Program-made: the position numbers and the translations under genes | Notes under the pieces: generated by a model | Seen by the model: only the letters and a program-made list of their open reading frames with translations | Databases searched by the model: none | What the model was told of the DNA's origin: nothing | Shown here: one piece after another, positions 1 through 7,566 of the stretch | How positions within the stretch are numbered: position 1 is the first letter of the stretch | How the letters are laid out: each line of letters begins with the position of its first letter | DNA from: Thermorudis peleae | GTDB lineage: Bacteria > Chloroflexota > Chloroflexia > Thermomicrobiales > Thermomicrobiaceae | DNA length: 64,000 bases | Direction: 5' to 3' | Assembly (NCBI RefSeq): GCF_000744775.1 | Contig: NZ_JQMP01000003.1 | Location: 434,001-498,000, forward strand

Positions 1-588
1 CTCGTCCTTGCCTGGCGCGTGCGCCGCCGGCCGCAGTCCCAGCTCGACCTCCGCGCGACGCTGCTGCTCCAGCGCCTTCGCTCTCCTCTCATTGCGCGCA
101 TTTTCCACAGTGCGAGTTGGTTCGGCTTTCGGCCGCAAAGTCTCATCTTACCCAGCCTGACCATCGTTGGCTTCGCGGTGACCGGTAATCGACGCGAAAG
201 CCTCTATCTCGTCCTCGCTTGGCTTGCAAGCCTTGGGAGTTTCTTCACAAAGCTCGTCGTGCGGCGACCTCGCCCACAGGATCCATTAATCCGTATTGTT
301 CCCGCCGCGTTACGCGATACCAGCTTCCCCAGTGGACATACCATCCATTACACAGCATTCTGGGGTCTCACCGCCTACTTCCTGCGCCGCTGCTCGTCTG
401 TGCCGGTCGCACTCCGGCGCTTACTCATCAGCTGCCTTGGCGCGCTCATCGCACTCGTCGGGCCCTCCCGCGTCTACCTCGGTCATCACTGGACGAGTGA
501 CGTTATCGGATCCTATCTCTTCGGCGGTGGCTGGCTGGGCCTGTTGATTACGGCGTACCAGTGCGGTCGGCAGACGCAACGGGAGTGA
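1..588 (+). CDS. PAP2-family membrane phosphatase (5' end may lie outside window)
   Basis: Membrane-bound type 2 phosphatidic acid phosphatase family, probably dephosphorylating lipid phosphates or isoprenyl pyrophosphates. The three family motifs are visible in order: KLVVRRPRP, then PSGH, then SRVYLGHHWTSD, which carries the catalytic His. Hydrophobic segments lie around and between them. The frame is open to base 1. A GTG at 19 is a possible start but has no ribosome binding site, so the true start may be upstream. The stop is 4 nt before the next gene, a glycerophosphodiesterase, so the two probably form a lipid-turnover pair. The exact substrate cannot be told. Confidence 0.85.
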   Translation, partial: LVLAWRVRRRPQSQLDLRATLLLQRLRSPLIARIFHSASWFGFRPQSLILPSLTIVGFAVTGNRRESLYLVLAWLASLGSFFTKLVVRRPRPQDPLIRIVPAALRDTSFPSGHTIHYTAFWGLTAYFLRRCSSVPVALRRLLISCLGALIALVGPSRVYLGHHWTSDVIGSYLFGGGWLGLLITAYQCGRQTQRE

Positions 589-592
589 CGTC

Positions 593-1480
593 ATGGCAGG
601 CACGACGCTGCTCATCGCCCACCGTGGTGGTGCCGTTCGCCCCGACGAAGAACACACCTTGACGGCCTGCAGCCGTGCGCTGGCCTACGGTGCCCATGCG
701 CTCGAAGTCGACGTGCGGCGCACTGCCGACGGCGCACTCGTGCTCTGGCATGATGGCGCACTGGTCGACTCCACCGGCCGTTCCTGGCCAGTTCGAACTA
801 CCACGCTCGCCCAGTTGCGCCAGCTCTGGCCTCCGCTGCTTCAGCTTGAAACCGTCCTTGAGCGGTTTGGCTCCCGAACCCTCCTCGTCCTCGACCTGAA
901 AGATCCAGCCGCCGTGCCTGCCCTTGCTGAGACACTCACCCGTTGGCCCTATCCTGACCGCGTCCTTGTGACTTCGCAGCAGTCGGCCGCCCTGCGCCGC
1001 TTGTCGACCATGGTTCCCCAGATCCATTGTGGCTTGTCTCGCGGTCACGCTATCCAGCATATGACGCGTATCGGCGCGGCCGGCGGCCGCGTGGGCCAAT
1101 GGGCACTGACCCTTCAGCTCTGGTTTGGCCTTCGCCAGGCTGGTTGTCGCATCCTTGCCATTCAACATCGCCTCATCCAGCCACCGCTGATTCGCATGGC
1201 CCAGCGATCCGGCATCGCAATCCTGGCCTGGACAGTCGATTACCCCGCTGAAGCCCAACGGTTAACCAGCCTCGGCGTCTGTGGTATCACCACGAACGCT
1301 GTCCAGCGACTCGCCGCCCTCGACATCTGGCGATACGACCAACCAGTGAGTTGGCGTGACGTTCTTAGTCATCCTGCTCCTCGGGAATGTTCCGCTGCGC
1401 TTGCATGTTGTTCAGAGCGAGGAATGCGTGACCAGGCGGAAGGGGGACACCAACATGGGGTGGCCGCGGATTGGGATTGA
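593..1480 (+). CDS. Glycerophosphodiester phosphodiesterase family protein
   Basis: Likely hydrolyses glycerophosphodiesters to glycerol-3-phosphate and an alcohol. The N-terminus shows the GDPD signature: AHRGG followed by an E-rich stretch, then EVDVRRTADG and LWHD, which supply the catalytic His pair and metal-binding Glu/Asp. A TIM-barrel protein of 295 residues is somewhat longer than the usual ~240; the last 40 residues look unconserved. The start ATG follows GGGAG by 7 nt. The 3' end overlaps the next gene's start by 26 nt, suggesting co-transcription. No signal peptide is seen, so a cytoplasmic location is inferred. Confidence 0.86.
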   Translation: MAGTTLLIAHRGGAVRPDEEHTLTACSRALAYGAHALEVDVRRTADGALVLWHDGALVDSTGRSWPVRTTTLAQLRQLWPPLLQLETVLERFGSRTLLVLDLKDPAAVPALAETLTRWPYPDRVLVTSQQSAALRRLSTMVPQIHCGLSRGHAIQHMTRIGAAGGRVGQWALTLQLWFGLRQAGCRILAIQHRLIQPPLIRMAQRSGIAILAWTVDYPAEAQRLTSLGVCGITTNAVQRLAALDIWRYDQPVSWRDVLSHPAPRECSAALACCSERGMRDQAEGGHQHGVAADWD

Positions 1481-2417
1481 CCAACCAGACCGGCGTAGCG
1501 CCGTTGGCATGATTGAAGCCATCGTTCGCGCTGAGCAGCACGGCGTGCCAATGGTCTGGTCGATCACCGGCGCGCGAAGCCCTGATGCGCTCACGGCCTT
1601 TGCTGCAGCTGCCGTTCGCACAACGACTATCCAGTTCGGGACAGCAATCGTGCCGACCTATCCCCGTCATCCAGTCGTCATGGCCCAGCAAACCCTCGTT
1701 GTGCATGAGCTCGCACCTGGGCGCTTCCGCCTCGGCATCGGCCCAAGCCACCGCCCGACCATCGAAGGTGCCTATGGCATCCCTATGGAAAAGCCCCTCG
1801 CCCACCTGCGTGAGTACCTCACCGTGCTCCGTGCTCTGCTCTGGGAGGGACGAGTCGAGTTCCATGGCCAATACTTCCACGTGAACACGGAACTCGTTGG
1901 CAAAGCCCCTGTACCGATCTACACCTCTGCCTTGCGCGAAAACGCCTTCCGCTTGGCCGGCGAACTTGCTGACGGTGCAATCTCGTGGATGTGTCCTGCC
2001 CACTACGTACTGACCAAGGCGCTGCCAGCCCTCGAAGCCGGCGCAACGCGGGCCGGACGAACCGAGCGCCCACGGCTCGTTGCCCATGTTCCCGTCGTCC
2101 TCACCGATGACCCAACGCAAATGCACCAACGGGCGCGGAATGTCGTTGGCTCGTATGCCCGAATGCCGTTCTACGCTGCAATGTTTGCCGACGCTGGGTT
2201 CCCGCTTCCTGCCGACGGTACCCCCACGGATGAACTGCTTGATCATCTGGTTGTGTGGGGTGCTCCACAACGCGTAACCGAACGTCTCGTGTCCTTGCTC
2301 GATCAGGGAATCGATGAGCTCTTGCTCATGCTCATCTACGGCCCAGACCGCGAAGGCGATGAGGCGCAGTTCTATGACATCGTCCGCACCGTGCACCAGC
2401 ACGTCGGTGAACGCTAG
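1455..2417 (+). CDS. LLM-class (F420-dependent type) oxidoreductase
   Basis: Luciferase-like monooxygenase fold, 320 residues. I choose ATG 1455 (MGWPRIGID) because AGGCGGAAGGGGG sits just upstream; the longer frame from 1356 has no homology-like sequence. Visible family features are an early strand, a strand with SITGARSPDA, the TTTIQFGTAIVPTYPRHP segment, LAPGRFRLGIGPSH, and the HLREYLTVLRALL helix. These are typical of F420-linked LLM members in actinobacteria and Chloroflexota rather than FMN-linked alkanal monooxygenases. The substrate is unknown. It follows the GDPD gene with overlap and probably shares its transcript. Confidence 0.85.
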   Translation: MGWPRIGIDQPDRRSAVGMIEAIVRAEQHGVPMVWSITGARSPDALTAFAAAAVRTTTIQFGTAIVPTYPRHPVVMAQQTLVVHELAPGRFRLGIGPSHRPTIEGAYGIPMEKPLAHLREYLTVLRALLWEGRVEFHGQYFHVNTELVGKAPVPIYTSALRENAFRLAGELADGAISWMCPAHYVLTKALPALEAGATRAGRTERPRLVAHVPVVLTDDPTQMHQRARNVVGSYARMPFYAAMFADAGFPLPADGTPTDELLDHLVVWGAPQRVTERLVSLLDQGIDELLLMLIYGPDREGDEAQFYDIVRTVHQHVGER

Positions 2418-2479
2418 CGGATTCGCCGTTGCTGCTGCTAAGATAGGGACGAGGTGGCGGCTTTGTCGGGGAGGACGAC

Positions 2480-2671
2480 ATGACGGTCTATAATCCGGCA
2501 ATGATTGCGCTCGGCATCCTCGGGTTCTGGGGATCAGTCTGGAGTCTACCCATCATCATCCGAGCGCGCCGGTTCGGCTATCGCACGCTGTCAACCATCG
2601 GCTGGGTTGCCTTTGCCATCAGCGTCATCATGACCCTCGTGCTCTTCGTCGTCGGTATCTTCGGACGCTAA
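2480..2671 (+). CDS. Small two-helix membrane protein, function unknown
   Basis: A 63-residue protein with two hydrophobic helices (about residues 5-26 and 39-60) separated by a basic loop, RARRFGYR. The ATG follows a GGGGAGG Shine-Dalgarno by about 5 nt, which supports it as real despite its size. I recognise no family. It ends 27 nt before a strong hairpin, so it closes the transcription unit of the preceding genes. Confidence 0.6.
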   Translation: MTVYNPAMIALGILGFWGSVWSLPIIIRARRFGYRTLSTIGWVAFAISVIMTLVLFVVGIFGR

Positions 2672-2698
2672 CGTCTGCCAAGCACGTATTACCTGTCC

Positions 2699-2728
2699 AA
2701 TGCCCAGGATAATGCTATCCTGGGCATT
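2699..2728 (+). terminator. Hairpin terminator after small membrane protein
   Basis: A perfect 13-bp inverted repeat (AATGCCCAGGATA / TATCCTGGGCATT) with an ATGC loop, 27 nt after the stop at 2671. There is no strong T-tract, so intrinsic termination is likely but not certain. Confidence 0.6.
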
Positions 2729-2850
2729 CCGTGTTTGCCATGCCGCTGACGCTTCCCCTCCTCGTTCAGCGAACCCGAAGTGGTAGACTGGGGCGCGGCA
2801 ACGCCGAGGAGAGCAGCGTTGCCGAAAACGGAATGGGGAAGACTCGCGCC

Positions 2851-3381
2851 ATGGGCCAAGTCGTGCCCTTTGCATCATTAGTAGACCTTGGCCAACACCT
2901 TCACGCGCGCGGCCAGCGGATTGTTTTTACCAACGGCCACTTTGATCTCTTACATCCTGGGCACGTTCGCCTCTTGCAAACTGCTCGAACACTCGGCGAC
3001 GTCCTCATCGTCGGGATCAACACCGACCAAACTGCTCAGCAGCGCAAGGGGCCTGGCCGCCCAATCTTGCCGGAGTCAGCGCGCGCCGAGTTGCTCGCTG
3101 CCCTCGCCTGTGTCGACTATGTCACCATCTTCCCACACCCCACAGCCGAGGAAGCGATCCGTATCCTCCGTCCCGATGTCTATGTTAAAGGCGGCGATTA
3201 TGCCGCAACCCCTGATGAAGAAGCTGCCGGGAAGACTCCGCTCCCCGAAGCAGCAATCGTTCGCAGCTATGGCGGCCAAGTCGTGATTCTCCCGCTGGTG
3301 CCCGGCTGGTCAACGACCGCTATTGTTCGCCGCATTCTCGATGCCTATTGTCCAGGTCAGTCCAGGGATGCGCAACCATGA
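2851..3381 (+). CDS. RfaE domain II-like cytidylyl/adenylyltransferase (HldE C-terminal type)
   Basis: Nucleotidyltransferase of the RfaE domain II family, which in known members makes ADP-D-glycero-D-manno-heptose from heptose-1-phosphate and ATP. The core is visible: FTNGHFDLLHPGH (the HxGH nucleotide-binding motif), GINTD, GPGRP and LRPDVYVKGGDYA, with a late W/STTAI segment for phosphate contact. Start chosen at ATG 2851; ATG 2833 in frame is an alternative. There is no kinase domain, so it is the stand-alone form. It overlaps the following MurJ-type flippase gene by ATGA, suggesting a role in cell-surface glycan assembly. Confidence 0.85.
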   Translation: MGQVVPFASLVDLGQHLHARGQRIVFTNGHFDLLHPGHVRLLQTARTLGDVLIVGINTDQTAQQRKGPGRPILPESARAELLAALACVDYVTIFPHPTAEEAIRILRPDVYVKGGDYAATPDEEAAGKTPLPEAAIVRSYGGQVVILPLVPGWSTTAIVRRILDAYCPGQSRDAQP

Positions 3382-4979
3382 GCATGACAGCGCAGGCGAC
3401 CCGCAGTGAGCGCCGCCAGATGGTGCGCGCCGCAGCGCTCCTCATGGTTGGCACCCTGCTCAGCCGTCTCCTCGGCCTTGCCCGCGAGCAAGTCAACGCC
3501 ACACTCTTCGGCACCGGAGACGCCATTGCTGCCTTCACCATCGCCGATAATGTCCAAACGCTCCTCTTCGACTTGCTCATCAGTGGTATGTTGCAGGCTG
3601 CACTGGTTCCTGTCTTGAGCGCATACACCGCCCCCGAGCAACGAGCTGAGTTACGTCGCATCGTCGGTGCGCTCCTCACACTGGCATTCTTCGTCGTTGG
3701 TGCCGCAGTGCTCGTGCTCGAAGCCGGTGCCCCGCTCGTTGTCGCCGTCATGACCGGCCTCGGCGGTGGCGCTGCTGCGCGGGGTGCGCAGACCGTTGCC
3801 TTGACCGTCCAGCTAGTCCGCTGGATCCTGCCAGCCACGCTCCTCCTTGCCTGGGCTACCATCTTGATGGGAACGCTCTACGCGCTCGATCGATTCGCGC
3901 GCCCCGCCCTGGCGCTCGCCACACGCAATGCCGCCATCGTCGTCGCTGCGCTCCTCCTCGGCCACACGCTTGGCGTGCGCAGCCTTGTGCTCGGCACGCT
4001 CGCCGGCGCCCTGCTCTTAACGCTGGTCCAGCTTGGCGGACTCCGCGATCTCCTGCCTCGACCAAACCTGGGATTCGGCCACCCGGCGATTCGGCGCGTC
4101 TTGCGGCTTTACGTACCAATCTTCCTTGGCCTGATCGCCAATACCGCTGCCGTGATCCTGGACCGTAACCTTGCCTGGGGCGTGAGTGAAGACGCGCTCG
4201 GGGCAATGCGCTATGCCACGGCGCTCAACCAGATGGTGCTAGGCCTGGTTGCTGCTGCAACGTCACTTGCTGCCCTGCCCCAACTCGCTCGTCACTTTGC
4301 CGCTGGCGACGAGCTGGCCTACCAGCGCACGCTCGGCCTCGGCCTCAAACTGGTTGGCTTATTGATCTTTCCAGCAACGCTCGGCCTTGCCGCGATCGGC
4401 TGGCCTGCCGTAACGCTCATCTACTTCCATGGTGCCACTGACCTTGCTGGCGCACATGCTATCTGGGTAGCGCTCCTTGGCTATCTGCCGGGAACCCTCT
4501 GTGCGGCCTTTGACCAGGTCGTAATCTTCGCCTTCTATGCCCGCCAGAATACCCGCACCCCTGTCATCGTCGGCGTCCTCGCCGTTGGAATCTATCTTGT
4601 AACCGCGCTACTCCTCGTCCATCCCTTGGGGATGCTTGGGCTCGTGCTGGCAAACTCCGCCCAGTTCATCGGCCACCTCATCATCATCGGCTGGCTCTTG
4701 CACCGCGAACTTGGTAGCATCGGTGATCCCACGACTTGGCCGGCGATCGGACGAGCCGCGCTCGCCGCCGTCATCATGGCTGCCGTCGTCTTCGTGGTGA
4801 CGATTGGTCTGCGCCTCGTGCGTGCCCCCGAGTCGGCTGGCCTCAGCTGGCGGCTCCTCACTGTCGGAGTCCCGGTCGTCATTGGTGCCCTCGTCTACTG
4901 GATCGGCCTGCGACTGCTCCAGGTCGAAGAGGCGCAATTACTCGTCGCCGCACTCCGGGCTCGCCTGCTCAACCGCTGA
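3378..4979 (+). CDS. murJ: MurJ/MviN-family lipid II flippase
   Basis: Polytopic membrane protein of 533 residues in the MATE/MOP flippase superfamily. The N-terminus has the MurJ hallmark: a basic start, then an S-R-hydrophobic-G-x-R segment (TLLSRLLGLARE) followed by FGTGDAIAAFTIAD. About 14 hydrophobic helices follow, as expected. The start at 3378 gives an ATGA overlap with the upstream nucleotidyltransferase; the frame upstream of it is only an extension. The family exports lipid-linked peptidoglycan precursor. Because its partner gene is RfaE-like, export of another lipid-linked glycan is also possible. Confidence 0.85.
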   Translation: MSMTAQATRSERRQMVRAAALLMVGTLLSRLLGLAREQVNATLFGTGDAIAAFTIADNVQTLLFDLLISGMLQAALVPVLSAYTAPEQRAELRRIVGALLTLAFFVVGAAVLVLEAGAPLVVAVMTGLGGGAAARGAQTVALTVQLVRWILPATLLLAWATILMGTLYALDRFARPALALATRNAAIVVAALLLGHTLGVRSLVLGTLAGALLLTLVQLGGLRDLLPRPNLGFGHPAIRRVLRLYVPIFLGLIANTAAVILDRNLAWGVSEDALGAMRYATALNQMVLGLVAAATSLAALPQLARHFAAGDELAYQRTLGLGLKLVGLLIFPATLGLAAIGWPAVTLIYFHGATDLAGAHAIWVALLGYLPGTLCAAFDQVVIFAFYARQNTRTPVIVGVLAVGIYLVTALLLVHPLGMLGLVLANSAQFIGHLIIIGWLLHRELGSIGDPTTWPAIGRAALAAVIMAAVVFVVTIGLRLVRAPESAGLSWRLLTVGVPVVIGALVYWIGLRLLQVEEAQLLVAALRARLLNR

Positions 4980-5201
4980 CTCCCCTGTGCTGTTCGGCGA
5001 GAACGTCGTGTCGTCCTCCGGGCAGGTAATGCAGAGTGCCTGGCGCACATCGGCCAGGGCATGCTGCCAATAGCGCAGCCGTAGCCGGATCACTGTCCCG
5101 TCGCTGTTGTCCGGCTGGAGGTTCTGCACAGCAACAAGGCAACTCTCAAGGGCACAAGCGAACGTCTCAAGTGCGCGGCTCACCTGTGGGTCGATAACCA
5201 T
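4938..5201 (-). CDS. Small conserved-looking hypothetical protein
   Basis: An 87-residue acidic protein on the opposite strand, convergent with murJ and overlapping its last 42 nt. Support comes from a clear Shine-Dalgarno (GAAAGG) 9 nt before the ATG at 5201. The composition is protein-like, with helical stretches rich in Leu and Ala and a CP-containing C-terminal half. I recognise no domain. The size and helical pattern suggest a soluble helical protein. Confidence 0.55.
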   Translation of the reverse strand: MVIDPQVSRALETFACALESCLVAVQNLQPDNSDGTVIRLRLRYWQHALADVRQALCITCPEDDTTFSPNSTGESAVEQASPECGDE

Positions 5202-5561
5202 TCGGGCATACCTTTCACGTCAGGACGGCTTCGTCTCCTACGCTTCAATTTTGTTCGGTGCAAGAGAAGAGTGGGGTTCCCGTACATGCTCGCTGCGCAC
5301 TGCCAACCAGCGAACTGGTCGCCTACGCGAGGCTAACAGCAGCACAGGCTCCGGTACGACAGTGCCGTGCCAGCCTGAACCGAGAAGCATGATGTGTCGG
5401 ATCCCTGTCCATGCCATGCATGCCCCGTGGCGATCTCTCCACTCGCCCTGCTCGTCGGCAGGCTGACTGGCATCTCCCCTGGTGTACCGCGCCCTCGATC
5501 GCCGTTGTGCAATAGCCCAACCCCTTGTGTGCTGTCGTACGCAGGTGGCTGAACACGCGCC
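5202..5561. other. Intergenic stretch before repeat array
   Basis: No convincing gene, promoter or RNA was found here. Overlapping short frames on both strands have no ribosome binding sites and read into the repeat array. It presumably holds the promoter of the minus-strand small gene (start 5201). Confidence 0.4.
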
Positions 5562-5710
5562 TACGCCTTTTATCGTATGTACGTACATGCGGCATACGAC
5601 AAAAGGCGTATGTACGTACAAGCGGTATACGACAAAAGGCGTATGTACGTACACATGGCATACGACAAAATGCGTATGCCCAAAAGTGGTCGACTACGCC
5701 TTTTGTCGTA
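5562..5710. repeat. Array of five 16-nt units at 33-34 nt spacing, outer two inverted
   Basis: The unit TACGACAAAAGGCGTA occurs at 5595, 5628 and 5661 (last copy with one change), exactly 33 nt apart. Its reverse complement TACGCCTTTTGTCGTA lies at 5695-5710, and a one-mismatch version at 5562-5577, again at 33-34 nt spacing. After the first three units comes the palindrome TGTACGTACA (5578, 5611, 5644) plus a variable 7-mer. The outer inverted units can pair with the inner ones to form hairpins. A relative is at 21246-21295. It is non-coding, and I know of no named family it matches. Confidence 0.85.
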
Positions 5711-5814
5711 TTCCCTCCGCGCGCCTTTTCCACTTGACTGGCCAGTGGATGGTGTTCGGCGAGTCCCGTCGCCTGCTATCCCCGCCTGTAGGCGACTGGG
5801 AGATTGGAGGGGTG

Positions 5815-6780
5815 ATGGCTGGATTAACCGCAATTGTGGTCGGTTTCCTTGTCAGCCTGGTGCTCGCGCTGCTCTCGCTGGTCATCCTCTGGTATGCCGA
5901 CCGCTACGAGAAGGAGCCGGTGCGGCTCGTGACCCTCGCGTTCGGCGGTGGCCTCATCGTGGCGCCACTGCTCGCCTGGCTCATCGAGTTGGCTTTTGGT
6001 GTACCAAGGACGCTCGCGCCGTTGCTCCTCGATCGCTTTCCGCTAACCGGACCGAATTACACCGGTGCCGCGATCGACGAGCTTGCCAAATGGGTCGTCC
6101 TGCTAGCTGTGACCTGGCGGTGGCGCGACGAGCTCGACGATGCGCTCGATGGCCTGGTTTACGGAGGCGTGATCGGCGCTGGGTATGCCCTGGCCCAGGC
6201 CAGCGTCTACTACGTCCAGTTGCTCGGGATCGCCTCGGTGGTTCGCCTGGACATCGGCACGATTTGGGCGCTTGCCCTGTCTGGGATGCTCAACTGTGTC
6301 TTCACTGGAGTCGCTGGTGCACTCATCGGCTATGGCGCTGGGTTGCTCAGTGGGCGGGGCGGGCAACTCGGGGGTGCGCTCGTCGGTTTGGTTGTCGCCG
6401 TGCTCTATCACCTCGGTTGGGTAGCTGTCGTGCGGCAAGGCGTCCCGGGGCCTGCTGCCCTCAGTGCTGCCCTGATCACGCTGCTGACCTGGGCGGGGCT
6501 GCTGTTTTTGGTGGGCGTGGTGATCTGGGCGCTCCAGCACGAGCGGGCTGTAATCCGGTGGGCACTAACCGAGGAAGTGCAACGCGGCGTGTTGACGGAG
6601 GCAGAGCTACGCCAGTTGCTCACTGGCGGCCATCGTCTTGGCGGTGGCGAGCGGGCGAAGCTCGCGGTCGAGTTGGCGTTTGCGAAGTGGCGGCTGGCTC
6701 AGGGGCGAGCAACGCCCGAGACAGTCACGGTATTGCGCGAAGAGCTCCAGACACGTAAAGCAGAAGGGGGAGCAGCATGA
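5815..6780 (+). CDS. PrsW-family membrane protein with substituted active site
   Basis: PrsW (M82) family intramembrane metalloprotease fold, 321 residues with about 8 hydrophobic helices and a cytoplasmic C-terminal tail. The family landmark ADRYEKEP is present. In the conserved motifs, EExxK reads DELAK (88-92), the next motif GFAxxE reads GYALAQ (Glu to Gln128), and the HPxFT motif reads NCVFT (His to Asn160). The last His (199) remains, but its partner Asp is lost. This suggests a catalytically inactive paralogue of the gene at 7567. Both share a C-terminal LAFxKW...AQG tail. ATG 5815 is preceded by GGAGG. It overlaps the next gene by ATGA. Confidence 0.78.
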   Translation: MAGLTAIVVGFLVSLVLALLSLVILWYADRYEKEPVRLVTLAFGGGLIVAPLLAWLIELAFGVPRTLAPLLLDRFPLTGPNYTGAAIDELAKWVVLLAVTWRWRDELDDALDGLVYGGVIGAGYALAQASVYYVQLLGIASVVRLDIGTIWALALSGMLNCVFTGVAGALIGYGAGLLSGRGGQLGGALVGLVVAVLYHLGWVAVVRQGVPGPAALSAALITLLTWAGLLFLVGVVIWALQHERAVIRWALTEEVQRGVLTEAELRQLLTGGHRLGGGERAKLAVELAFAKWRLAQGRATPETVTVLREELQTRKAEGGAA

Positions 6781-7556
6781 GTGAACAACCAATTGGCGCT
6801 TCAACGCAGCCATCCGGCACACCACCGTCAACTCCCCCGCCGCCCTCTCGCGGAGGGGGCGGCGTTGGTAAGGGGCTGCTGCTTGGGCTCGGTGGCGGCT
6901 GTGGCTGCCTGACGTTGCTCGGTATCGTGCTCCTGCTTCTCATCTTTCTGCTGGTGTTGCTCGGAAGTGGGGGCTCTAAGCAGGCGACGCCGACACCAGC
7001 GTCACCACCGCGTCCGACGGCGGTTGCTGCTGCAACGCCGGGTACCTCGACCGGTGGGCAGTCAGGAAGCCAGCAAGGCCAGCAGGGTCAACCAGGTAAT
7101 CAGGGCGGGAGTCAGGGGAGCGGTAGCACCAGCGGACAGACGGGAACGAGCAGCCAGCAACCACGCAGCCTCTGTGATGTGTCACAACCACAGGGTGATG
7201 CCGACATCCAGGTCTGCCTTGCGCTCGGTCGAGTACAGAATGGAAAGGCTGTCGGCCTCTTCCCGGGCAACACGCTGACGTCCGCTGAGACGAGCCAGGC
7301 GGGGCTCCTGATCCAGGTCCGACAGGCACGGGCAACGGTATCGGTTGGCGTTGGGCTCTTCCGGCGAGGTGGTGAAAAACCCGAGCTGATTGGTGAGCCG
7401 GTTACCGGCCAACTCGGGCCCCAGGATCAGGATACGCTGATCGTCCTGCCGATTGGCGGGCAACTACCGGTCGGCGAATACATCTTTGGGCTCTTCCGTG
7501 AACAGCCCGATGGCACAATGCGGCTGATTGCCGCTCTGCCGTTTACGGTACGGTAG
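6777..7556 (+). CDS. Single-span membrane protein with Gly/Ser/Gln/Thr linker and extracytoplasmic domain
   Basis: A 259-residue protein. Residues 1-35 are Pro/Gly-rich and cytoplasmic-like, one hydrophobic helix spans about 36-64, and a low-complexity linker (Thr/Pro then Gln/Gly/Ser) spans 68-128. A compact C-terminal domain of about 125 residues with two cysteines (CDVSQP, IQVCLAL) follows. The start overlaps the stop of the PrsW-like gene (ATGA) and the next PrsW gene follows after 10 nt, so the three are translationally linked. Being sandwiched between two PrsW genes makes it a candidate substrate or partner of the protease; that is inference. No family recognised. Confidence 0.75.
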   Translation: MSEQPIGASTQPSGTPPSTPPPPSRGGGGVGKGLLLGLGGGCGCLTLLGIVLLLLIFLLVLLGSGGSKQATPTPASPPRPTAVAAATPGTSTGGQSGSQQGQQGQPGNQGGSQGSGSTSGQTGTSSQQPRSLCDVSQPQGDADIQVCLALGRVQNGKAVGLFPGNTLTSAETSQAGLLIQVRQARATVSVGVGLFRRGGEKPELIGEPVTGQLGPQDQDTLIVLPIGGQLPVGEYIFGLFREQPDGTMRLIAALPFTVR

Positions 7557-7566
7557 GAGGGTGAGG

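Noticed and set aside
548-1258. Minus-strand open frame of 236 codons over the glycerophosphodiesterase gene
   Set aside because: Shadow of the real plus-strand gene, with no recognisable domain or start signal.
1365-2501. Minus-strand open frame of 378 codons over the LLM gene
   Set aside because: Complement shadow with Cys/Arg/His-rich, non-family sequence; the plus-strand LLM protein is clear.
5562-5710. CRISPR array
   Set aside because: Unit period is only 33 nt including a 7-nt variable part, there are inverted copies, and there are no cas genes nearby.
5482-5814. N-terminal extension of the first PrsW-like gene, reading repeated CTYxxxTTKGV peptides
   Set aside because: It is only a translation of the repeat array, has no ribosome binding site, and the homologous part begins at ATG 5815 after GGAGG.
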